From Pseudomonadota bacterium (GTDB lineage Bacteria > BMS3Abin14), in the NCBI GenBank assembly GCA_030636965.1, contig DAOVVW010000001.1, positions 1-13,575 of the forward strand: DNA of 13,575 nt, in the 5' to 3' direction. The notes under the pieces are model-generated. The model had not been told where the DNA came from. It did not search any database and saw only the letters and a program-made list of their open reading frames with translations. Positions 1-5,412 of this stretch are shown here, one piece after another; position 1 is the first letter of the stretch, and each line of letters opens with the position of its first letter. The position numbers and the translations under genes were made by a program.

Positions 1-50
1 ACCATGGCGCCGACTACCGGAAATATCATGAAATCTATGAAATCGGGCAT
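1..50 (-). CDS. Start of a minus-strand membrane-type protein, possibly DUF445 (5' end only)
   Basis: Only the first 16 codons lie in the window. Read on the minus strand, an ATG at 50-48 opens MPDFIDFMIFPVVGAMV (the last residue follows from the partial codon GT). It is preceded by AGGAG (60-56) with a 5-nt spacer, a textbook ribosome site. The peptide is hydrophobic with a V-G-A core. It resembles the first membrane segment of DUF445 (YheB-like) proteins, which usually continue with a G-x-x-T-N-x-x-A-x-x-M-L-F-x-P motif; that part lies outside the window, so the family call is inference. The gene is divergent from xseB, with the multi-hairpin repeat between them. The plus strand is also open here in two frames, but neither has a comparable start signal. 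Confidence 0.45.
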   Translation of the reverse strand, partial: MPDFIDFMIFPVVGAM

Positions 51-78
51 CACGTCTCCTGCCCAGTAGTTTGTTTTA

Positions 79-282
79 TTCCGCGGAGTAGAGGCCAGGT
101 ATGGACTTTTTTTCGACCCTATCAAAGTTGATGACTTTGTAATAAGTCATCAACGCGCCCATTAGGGGCGCCCAAATCAATGACTTGCGTGCAAGTTATT
201 GATTTGGGAGGAAAGTGAAAATGACACTTTTCGCTTTCCGAGGAGTAAAAAGCCATGTATGGACTTTTTACGACCCTATCAA
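79..282 (+). repeat. Multi-hairpin intergenic repeat, copy 1
   Basis: Five consecutive stem-loops follow one another. H1 is 127-154 (11-bp stem GTTGATGACTT/AAGTCATCAAC). H2 is 155-171 (GCGCCC/GGGCGC). H3 is 172-207 (17 pairs with one G-U). H4 is 210-239 (12 pairs with one U-G). H5 is 245-271 (GTAAAAAG/CTTTTTAC enclosing CCA/TGG). The unit ends in GACCCTATCAA (272-282), and the same 11-mer stands at 115-125, exactly 157 bp earlier. Positions 79-125 are a degenerate duplicate of the H4 tail, H5 and this terminal motif, so the copy is one full unit preceded by a decayed piece of another. A second copy lies at 12924-13118. It has no conserved reading frame and no transposase nearby. It resembles REP/BIME-type or MITE-type intergenic repeats; whether it is transcribed or mobile is unknown. 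Confidence 0.85.
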
Positions 283-415
283 TATTGTTAGCTAATTATT
301 GCGATACTATTACATTTTTCTGGTCATCTCCACATTAGTTGTTAGTTGAAGTTTGATTAAAACCCAAGGCAAGGCTTTTCTCTCTGGCCTCTGTGACTCT
401 GTTCTAAAAAAAACT

Positions 416-436
416 TGGAACCTGGAACCTGGGACT
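416..436. repeat. Heptamer array, unit TGGAACC
   Basis: Three adjacent 7-mers: TGGAACC (416-422), TGGAACC (423-429) and the diverged TGGGACT (430-436). It belongs to the set of 7-bp-period arrays found in the spacers between xseB and secA. The preceding T makes TTGGAA at 415-420, a possible -35 box for xseB. Confidence 0.6.
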
Positions 437-542
437 CTGTTAATTCTGGACCGCCATATTTTATCTGGACAGTTTTCGCAATCGTGGATTCGTGGTATTG
501 TTTAAAATTCTGTGTTTATTTAATTCCGTGCTGTATAGCCAG

Positions 543-551
543 AGAGGAAGG
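543..551 (+). promoter_or_regulatory. Ribosome binding site fixing the TTG start of xseB
   Basis: AGAGGAAGG ends 6 nt before TTG at 558-560. The upstream ATG at 492 in the same frame has no comparable site and would add a 22-residue stretch unlike XseB proteins. Confidence 0.6.
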
Positions 552-557
552 TATCAT

Positions 558-809
558 TTGGCGAAACCCCGTAAAAAGGGAAAGCAATTCGAGGAAAAAC
601 TGACTGAGCTTGAGCAGATAGTTACCCGTCTCGAAGAGGGTGACGCTACACTTGAGGAGTCACTGGACCTGTTCCAGAGGGGTACGGAATACCTCAAGGA
701 GCTGGCCGACATGCTTGACGCGGCTGAAAAGCAGGTGGAAGTGCTCATCAAGGACAGCTCTGGTAACGTGAGTTCTGAACCACTGAAAGAGGAAGAATCT
801 GAGGGATGA
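558..809 (+). CDS. xseB: Exodeoxyribonuclease VII small subunit
   Basis: This is the small subunit of exonuclease VII, which in complex with XseA degrades single-stranded DNA to oligonucleotides and serves in repair in the cytoplasm. The 83-residue product matches the usual size of about 80. Residues 11-42 carry the family core (FEEKLTELEQIVTRLEEGD followed by TLEESLDLFQRG), two helices that pair as a coiled coil. The acidic tail (EPLKEEESEG) is typically variable. The start chosen is TTG at 558 with AGAGGAAGG 6 nt upstream, giving M-A-K-P-R-K-K-G-K; a longer in-frame ATG at 492 is rejected as non-homologous. The stop overlaps the ispA start as ATGA (806-809), indicating translational coupling. 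XseA is not in the window, so the subunit's partner must be encoded elsewhere. Confidence 0.93.
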   Translation: MAKPRKKGKQFEEKLTELEQIVTRLEEGDATLEESLDLFQRGTEYLKELADMLDAAEKQVEVLIKDSSGNVSSEPLKEEESEG

Positions 810-1687
810 GGGAGTACCTGGACCAGGGCAGAAAGACCGTTGACGATGCCCTAGAAGAGCTTATGCCGAGGGAAGGATCAAGGCCTTCCGATCTGGTTGC
901 CGCGATGCGGTACAGCCTCTTCGCGGGGGGCAAGAGGATCAGGCCCATTCTCGTTCTGGCCGCCGTTGAAGCCGCAGGCGGAAACGCTCGTGACGCAATG
1001 TTCGCCGCATGTGCTGTTGAGATGGTCCACACCTATTCACTGATCCACGATGACCTTCCGGCCATGGATGACGATGATTACCGTCGTGGGGTCCCTACCT
1101 GCCACAGAAAGTTCGGAGAAGCTACCGCTATTCTGGCCGGTGACGCCCTCCTCACTCTTGCTTTTGATGTTCTTTCAGACTCCGGGAGCGACAGCAACAT
1201 CGACGCGAAAGTGCGGATCATGATGATCCATGAATTGGCTAGAGCTGCAGGCTGGACCGGGATGGTAGGAGGGCAGCAGGTGGATGTTGCCAGCGAGGGA
1301 ACGGAACCTGACTTGCCTACTCTCCAGTACATACACACTCACAAGACCGGGGCCATGATCCGCTGTTCTGTCCTGCTGGGTGGATTTGCCTCCAATGCCG
1401 ACGATGCGTTAATCAATTCCCTGAGAACCTACGGTGAAAGACTCGGACTGGCGTTTCAGGTTGTGGATGACATACTGGACATCACTTCAACGACGGAGGA
1501 GTTGGGAAAAGATCAGGGGTCAGACGCCTCCAGGGGAAAAATGACCTACCCGGCTCTTTTCGGGCTTGAAGAGGCCAGGGAAAGGGCTGCTGAATTGATA
1601 CATGAGGCAAAGACAGCGTTGATCAGTGTCAGTAACAAAGATAGACTCACCGGAATTGCTGATTTTGTTCTGAAAAGGAGGCTTTAA
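806..1687 (+). CDS. ispA: Short-chain (2E,6E)-farnesyl diphosphate synthase family
   Basis: This is a class I trans-prenyltransferase that condenses isopentenyl diphosphate with allylic diphosphates (DMAPP, GPP) to give FPP, possibly GGPP. It is a soluble all-helical enzyme using Mg2+. At 293 aa it has the usual length. Visible motifs are GGKRIRP (41-47), the first Asp-rich motif HDDLPAMDDDD (81-91, the bacterial form with a two-residue insertion), AGDALL (111-116), GGQQVD (155-160), HTHKTG (177-182), the second Asp-rich motif VVDDILD (219-225), and GKMTYPALFGLEEAR (244-258). All catalytic aspartates and lysines expected for the family are present. The start overlaps the xseB stop by 4 nt (ATGA), and dxs begins 4 nt after the stop, so precursor synthesis and chain elongation are co-transcribed. 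Exact chain-length specificity cannot be read with certainty. Confidence 0.93.
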   Translation: MREYLDQGRKTVDDALEELMPREGSRPSDLVAAMRYSLFAGGKRIRPILVLAAVEAAGGNARDAMFAACAVEMVHTYSLIHDDLPAMDDDDYRRGVPTCHRKFGEATAILAGDALLTLAFDVLSDSGSDSNIDAKVRIMMIHELARAAGWTGMVGGQQVDVASEGTEPDLPTLQYIHTHKTGAMIRCSVLLGGFASNADDALINSLRTYGERLGLAFQVVDDILDITSTTEELGKDQGSDASRGKMTYPALFGLEEARERAAELIHEAKTALISVSNKDRLTGIADFVLKRRL

Positions 1688-1691
1688 ACCT

Positions 1692-3587
1692 GTGACTGGA
1701 CCACACAACATAAATACTCCTATCCTTTCGGGTATCAACAGCCCAAAGGATATATGGGATCTGAGTCTTGAGGAGCTATCTGAGCTTGCTTCAGAGTTGC
1801 GGAAAGTTATCCTGGAGGTTGTTTCACAAAACGGCGGCCACCTGGCGTCCAATCTGGGTGCTGTAGAACTTACGATAGCATTACACTATGTATTCCGCGC
1901 GCCTACCGATAAGATTATATGGGATGTGGGACATCAGGCCTACACACACAAGCTCCTTACAGGCCGCCGGGACGAATTCCATACTCTGAGGCAGAAGGGC
2001 GGTATAAGCGGTTTCCCGAAGCGCATGGAGAGCCAATACGACCATTTCGATGTTGGACACAGCGGGACCTCCATATCCGCGGCCCTTGGCATAGCAAAGG
2101 CAATGGACCACATGAACCTTCCGGGCAAGGTCGTTCCTGTTATCGGAGATGGCAGTATGACTGCCGGCCTCGCCCTGGAGGGCCTCAATCAGGCTGGTGA
2201 TATGGGGAGCAGGCTGGTCGTGGTGCTCAACGATAACGAGATGTCCATATCACCCAATGTGGGTGCTATTTCCTCCTATCTGTCACGTACCCTTACCGGT
2301 CAGACCATGCAGAAGATCAAGAAAGAATCAGAAAACCTCCTCAAAAGCATTCCCGGTATTGGATCTTCCATGCACAAGGTTGCCAAGAGGGTGGAGGAAT
2401 CATTCAAGACGTTGATCTATCCCGGCATCCTTTTTGAGGAGTTAGGCTACCAATATATAGGGCCCATACGTGGGCACAGGTTGGACAGACTGATAGTAGC
2501 TTTTACCAATGCGCGAAGGATCGATGGGCCTGTACTCGTACATGTTGGCACCGTCAAGGGGTATGGTTATGCCCCCGCCGAAGAAAACCCCTCTATTTTT
2601 CATGGTATCGGGCCCTTCGAGCTTGAAACCGGCAAATCGAGAGTAAAAGCTGCGCCACCATCGTATACGGACTTATTTGCCCAGGCTCTGATCGATGAGG
2701 CAAAGAAGAATGAAAAGATAATAGCCATCACAGCTGCGATGCCGGAAGGGACTGGGCTTCACAAATTTGCCGAGGCTTTCCCGGATCGGTTCTACGATGT
2801 GGGAATAGCTGAACAGCATGCGGTGACTTTTGCTGCCGGCCTTGCTTCAATGGGTTTTAGACCTGTGGTTGCTATATACAGTACGTTCCTTCAGAGAGCT
2901 TACGACCAGATCGTTCATGATGTATGTCTGCAGGATCTTCCGGTTGTCTTCGCCATGGATCGCGGCGGATTAGTGGGGGAGGACGGCCCTACCCATCACG
3001 GTGTTTTTGACCTTTCCTATCTGCGCCATATCCCCAATATAGTACTCATGGCACCGGGGGATGAAGATGGTCTGAGAAAATCGCTGGCTACGGCTCTTGC
3101 CTGCGACGGACCCAGTGCCCTGAGATATCCGAGGGGCTCCGGGGTTGGCATCCAGATGTCGGACCCGCAGCCCTGGGACCTGGGGAAGGGAGAGCTCTTG
3201 AGAGAGGGGACGGATATTGGCATTATAGCTATAGGATCCGTCGTTCACCCGGCCCTTGAAGCGGCCAAATCCTTGTCTGAAGAGGGTGTGGAGGCGGCCG
3301 TTGTGGATGCCAGGTTTATCAAGCCCCTGGACGCGGATCTGATAAAAGATGTCAGCGAAACATGCGGCCTGGTTCTGACGGTAGAGGAGAATTCTCTCAT
3401 GGGGGGGTTCGGTTCGGCGGTTCTTGAAGTTTTGTCCGATGCCGGGGAGCGGGTAAAAGTCAGCAGACTTGGTATCCCTGATTCATATGTGGAGCACGGT
3501 TCACCAGCGGAACTGAGGGCAGATCTCGGCCTGGATGCGCAGGGTATCAGGAAAGCCGTAAAGGAGATCCTGGATGGCGGAGCGTGA
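1692..3587 (+). CDS. dxs: 1-deoxy-D-xylulose-5-phosphate synthase
   Basis: This enzyme catalyses the first step of the MEP isoprenoid pathway: pyruvate plus glyceraldehyde-3-phosphate gives DXP and CO2, using thiamine diphosphate and Mg2+. The 631-aa length is typical. N-terminal TPP domain: GGHLASNLG with H50, DVGHQAYTHKLLTGR with H81 (78-92), GHSGTS (122-127), and the metal/TPP motif GDGSMTAG (152-159) through LNDN (179-182). Pyrimidine-binding domain: VGIAEQHAVTFAAGL (370-384) with the catalytic glutamate E374, and GLVGEDGPTHHG (426-437). A C-terminal transketolase domain follows. The usual GP(V/I)DGH motif reads GPIRGH (257-262), with Arg in place of Asp. The start is GTG 1692, with AAGGAGG (1675-1681) inside the last codons of ispA and a 10-nt spacer. 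The 3' end overlaps tlyA by 14 nt. Confidence 0.96.
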   Translation: MTGPHNINTPILSGINSPKDIWDLSLEELSELASELRKVILEVVSQNGGHLASNLGAVELTIALHYVFRAPTDKIIWDVGHQAYTHKLLTGRRDEFHTLRQKGGISGFPKRMESQYDHFDVGHSGTSISAALGIAKAMDHMNLPGKVVPVIGDGSMTAGLALEGLNQAGDMGSRLVVVLNDNEMSISPNVGAISSYLSRTLTGQTMQKIKKESENLLKSIPGIGSSMHKVAKRVEESFKTLIYPGILFEELGYQYIGPIRGHRLDRLIVAFTNARRIDGPVLVHVGTVKGYGYAPAEENPSIFHGIGPFELETGKSRVKAAPPSYTDLFAQALIDEAKKNEKIIAITAAMPEGTGLHKFAEAFPDRFYDVGIAEQHAVTFAAGLASMGFRPVVAIYSTFLQRAYDQIVHDVCLQDLPVVFAMDRGGLVGEDGPTHHGVFDLSYLRHIPNIVLMAPGDEDGLRKSLATALACDGPSALRYPRGSGVGIQMSDPQPWDLGKGELLREGTDIGIIAIGSVVHPALEAAKSLSEEGVEAAVVDARFIKPLDADLIKDVSETCGLVLTVEENSLMGGFGSAVLEVLSDAGERVKVSRLGIPDSYVEHGSPAELRADLGLDAQGIRKAVKEILDGGA

Positions 3588-4317
3588 GAGAGCCGATGTT
3601 CTGCTGGTTTTGCGGGGTCTTGTCCAGAGCAGACAAAAAGCGCAGGCGCTGATCATGGCAGGTCAGGTCTTTTCGGGAGAGAGAAAAGTCGACAAAGCCG
3701 GGGATCGACTTCTTCTGGATGCTCCCCTGAGAGTAAAAACACCGATGGCCTACGTCAGCAGGGGCGGACTGAAACTGGAAGCGGCCCTTGATCATTTTGG
3801 TGTCGAGCCGGCAGGGAAGTCATGCATCGATGTGGGAGCCTCAACCGGGGGATTTACGGATTGTCTGCTCCAGAGAAACGCAGTCAAAGTGCATGCAATA
3901 GATGTCGGCTATGGACAGCTGGCCTGGAAGGTGAGAAATGATCCCCGCGTCACGGTAGTGGAGCGGACGAATTTCAGAACTGTTCCAGATGATTTCTTTG
4001 ATGAGATGTTCGACCTGGCTGTTGTAGATGTATCGTTTATATCCCTGGGCCTTATCCTGCCCAGCCTCAAGCGGTTTATCCGGGATGATGCAGAAGCAGT
4101 AGTCCTTGTCAAACCACAATTTGAGGCCGGACCAGAGAAGGTTGGCAAGGGCGGCATAGTAAGGGAAGAAAGTGTCAGACAAGAAGCGTTGGCTCGGGTT
4201 TTGAGAACAGCCTCGGAGGAAGGCTTTATGGTCCTGGAAACAATGGAATGCCCTGTGCCGGGAGCGGATGGCAATATTGAGTTCTTTGCATATTTGAAGT
4301 GGAAATCGGAGCATTAG
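3574..4317 (+). CDS. tlyA: TlyA-family S4-domain / FtsJ-like rRNA methyltransferase (hemolysin A family)
   Basis: This predicted SAM-dependent 2'-O-methyltransferase acts on rRNA; in mycobacteria TlyA methylates cytidines in 16S and 23S rRNA. The 247 residues comprise an N-terminal S4 RNA-binding domain (about 5-65: ADVLLVLRGLVQSRQKAQAL), then YVSRGGLKLEAAL (59-71) and the Rossmann methyltransferase with IDVGASTGGFTDCLLQ (SAM site), AIDVGYGQLAW, VVDVSFISL and LVKPQFEAG. GADGNIE closes the fold. 'Hemolysin' is the historic family name; no toxin role is implied. The ATG at 3574 has AAGGAG (3561-3566) 7 nt upstream and overlaps the dxs 3' end by 14 nt, so it is the last gene of the xseB operon. 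The last two codons and the stop (GAG CAT TAG, 4309-4317) are part of an intergenic heptamer repeat that recurs near 8932, so the C-terminus was probably reshaped by repeat insertion. Confidence 0.9.
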   Translation: MAERERADVLLVLRGLVQSRQKAQALIMAGQVFSGERKVDKAGDRLLLDAPLRVKTPMAYVSRGGLKLEAALDHFGVEPAGKSCIDVGASTGGFTDCLLQRNAVKVHAIDVGYGQLAWKVRNDPRVTVVERTNFRTVPDDFFDEMFDLAVVDVSFISLGLILPSLKRFIRDDAEAVVLVKPQFEAGPEKVGKGGIVREESVRQEALARVLRTASEEGFMVLETMECPVPGADGNIEFFAYLKWKSEH

Positions 4318-4352
4318 AAATTAGAGCATTGGAAATTAGAAATTGGAAATTG
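4309..4352. repeat. Heptamer array, units GAGCATT(A) / GAAATTA / GAAATTG
   Basis: Successive units of 8, 7, 7, 8, 7 and 7 nt: GAGCATTA, GAAATTA, GAGCATT, GGAAATTA, GAAATTG, GAAATTG. The first 22 bp (4309-4330) are identical to 8932-8953 downstream of pmbA. The array begins inside tlyA, providing its last two codons and stop, and its end provides the TTGGAA -35 candidate of nadK. Confidence 0.75.
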
Positions 4353-4371
4353 CGAGTTTATAGTCGATAAT
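4343..4371 (+). promoter_or_regulatory. Candidate sigma70-type promoter for nadK
   Basis: TTGGAA (4343-4348) and GATAAT (4366-4371) are separated by 17 bp; matches to consensus are 4/6 and 5/6. The -35 hexamer is created by the junction of two heptamer units. Transcription would start about 17 nt before the nadK ATG. This is a prediction from sequence only. Confidence 0.4.
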
Positions 4372-4394
4372 TCGTAAATAGACCGAAAGGGATC

Positions 4395-5252
4395 ATGAAG
4401 AGGATAGGTATTATCACAAAGACGACCAGTCCCCATGCCGATCAGGTAATGGAGGAGCTTGTTCCATGGCTTACCCAGAGAGGGCTGGAAGTCAATTTCC
4501 AGGACAATTACTCCAGGCTGGAGGGTGACGGAGCCAGATCTTCTCCCCTCGAATCTGTTGCCGATGACGTTGATATCGTTCTCGTTCTCGGTGGAGATGG
4601 AACACTCCTTGCTGCTGCCCGTCTTCTTGAGGAGGTCGATATCCCGATTCTAGGGATAAACCTTGGTTCAATGGGATTCCTTACTGAGGTGAGTCTTGAT
4701 GATATTTATGTAAATCTGGAGAAGGTTATTGAGGATGACTTCTTTATCGAGGAGAGGATGAGGCTGAAAGCCGGTCTCATGCGGGGAAAAGACCTTATTG
4801 CAGAGTTTATGGTCCTTAACGATGTTGTGATCAACAAGGGAGCCCTGGCTCGCATTATCGATATGGAAACCCTTGTGGATGGTGAGAGTGTTACCACATT
4901 CAATGCCGACGGACTCATAATAAGCACACCCACTGGTTCCACGGCCTACTCTCTTGCCGCAGGGGGGCCAATTGTCGAGCCGAACCTGGATATCATCATC
5001 ATCTCCCCCATATGTCCTCACACGCTTACAAACCGGCCTCTGGTCGTTTCAGGTGGCTCAGAGGTGGAGGTTGTCCTGGTCAGCGATTCGGGCAGAGTTT
5101 ACATGACACTGGATGGTCAGGAGGGGCTTGGCCTTGAGGAGGGCGACCGGATCAGGATCAAGGCATCGGAACGCCGTGTCAGGTTGATAAGAACGGGGCA
5201 CAAGAGCTTCTTCGAGGTCCTGAGGACGAAACTGCACTGGGGACATCGATGA
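4395..5252 (+). CDS. nadK: NAD kinase
   Basis: This enzyme phosphorylates NAD+ to NADP+ with ATP or polyphosphate in the cytoplasm, setting the NADPH pool. At 285 aa it is typical of bacterial NadK. Motifs are MKRIGIITK at the N-terminus, the GGDGT signature (66-70) in LVLGGDGTLLAAARLL, GINLGSMGFLTE (88-99), LNDVVINKG (141-149, Asp where Glu is common), and the conserved ADGLIISTPTGSTAY (171-185) continuing to SLAAGGPIV. The ATG has AAAGGG a few bases upstream, a short spacing. A 77-nt gap separates it from tlyA, with a candidate promoter inside, so it may start its own transcript while also receiving read-through from the xseB operon. A 160-nt repeat-bearing spacer follows before recN. Confidence 0.95.
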   Translation: MKRIGIITKTTSPHADQVMEELVPWLTQRGLEVNFQDNYSRLEGDGARSSPLESVADDVDIVLVLGGDGTLLAAARLLEEVDIPILGINLGSMGFLTEVSLDDIYVNLEKVIEDDFFIEERMRLKAGLMRGKDLIAEFMVLNDVVINKGALARIIDMETLVDGESVTTFNADGLIISTPTGSTAYSLAAGGPIVEPNLDIIIISPICPHTLTNRPLVVSGGSEVEVVLVSDSGRVYMTLDGQEGLGLEEGDRIRIKASERRVRLIRTGHKSFFEVLRTKLHWGHR

Positions 5253-5263
5253 GGTGCAACCGC

Positions 5264-5330
5264 GTCCAACGTCCAACGCTTGCCAAGTCGAAGCTTTACG
5301 CGAAGACTGGTCCAACGACCAACGTTGAAC
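5264..5330. repeat. Heptamer arrays, unit GTCCAAC
   Basis: Two GTCCAAC units (5264-5270, 5271-5277), a 32-nt diverged stretch, then GTCCAAC (5310-5316), GACCAAC (5317-5323) and GTTGAAC (5324-5330). The string GTCCAACGACCAA (5310-5322) recurs as its reverse complement at 8979-8991. The array begins 11 nt after the nadK stop. Confidence 0.7.
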
Positions 5331-5339
5331 TTCGGTTCA

Positions 5340-5368
5340 TTGATGTACCTGAATATGACTTATATATG
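5340..5368 (+). promoter_or_regulatory. Weak candidate promoter for recN
   Basis: TTGATG (5340-5345) and TATATG (5363-5368) lie 17 bp apart, each a 4/6 match to the sigma70 consensus. An overlapping TATATA (5361-5366) gives a 15-bp spacer. The predicted start would place the GCCCARA array in the recN 5' leader. No LexA-type box was recognised. Confidence 0.28.
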
Positions 5369-5373
5369 TTGAA

Positions 5374-5408
5374 GCCCAAAGCCCAGAGCCCAAAGCCCAG
5401 AGCCCAGA
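5374..5408. repeat. Five tandem heptamers GCCCA(A/G)A before recN
   Basis: Five adjacent units: GCCCAAA, GCCCAGA, GCCCAAA, GCCCAGA, GCCCAGA, ending 4 nt before the recN ATG. It is the most regular of the 7-bp arrays here. The A/G alternation suggests a 14-bp higher-order unit duplicated once. Confidence 0.85.
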
Positions 5409-5412
5409 AAGC

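Larger units (their letters stand above)
51..557. other. Divergent intergenic region, left gene to xseB
   Basis: This 507-nt stretch holds no convincing gene. It contains the ribosome site of the minus-strand gene (56-60), the five-hairpin repeat (79-282), an A+T-rich stretch (about 283-360), a heptamer array (416-436) and the TTG-start ribosome site of xseB. The nonamer GACTCTGTT occurs twice, at 395-403 and 433-441, bracketing the heptamers. A weak promoter candidate for the xseB operon is TTGGAA (415-420) with GTTAAT (439-444), 18 bp apart, so the -35 would fall in the heptamer array. No xseA is seen upstream of xseB, although the two are often adjacent. The 62-codon open frame at 415-603 reads through the repeat and the xseB start out of frame and is not considered real. 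Confidence 0.7.

Noticed and set aside
127..271. CRISPR-like or phage attachment array
   Set aside because: The hairpins are different sequences, not identical repeats with spacers. No cas, integrase or tRNA is nearby.
497..523. Promoter TTGTTT / TTTAAT just before xseB
   Set aside because: The spacer is only 15 bp and the start point would fall about 30 nt from the TTG. The region is simply A+T-rich, so it was not listed as a feature.
492..557. Longer xseB start at ATG 492
   Set aside because: It adds 22 residues (MVLFKILCLF...) foreign to the family. TTG 558 has a good ribosome site and gives the standard length.
415..603. 62-codon open frame before and across the xseB start
   Set aside because: It reads through the heptamer array and overlaps xseB out of frame, with low-complexity mixed content and no ribosome site.
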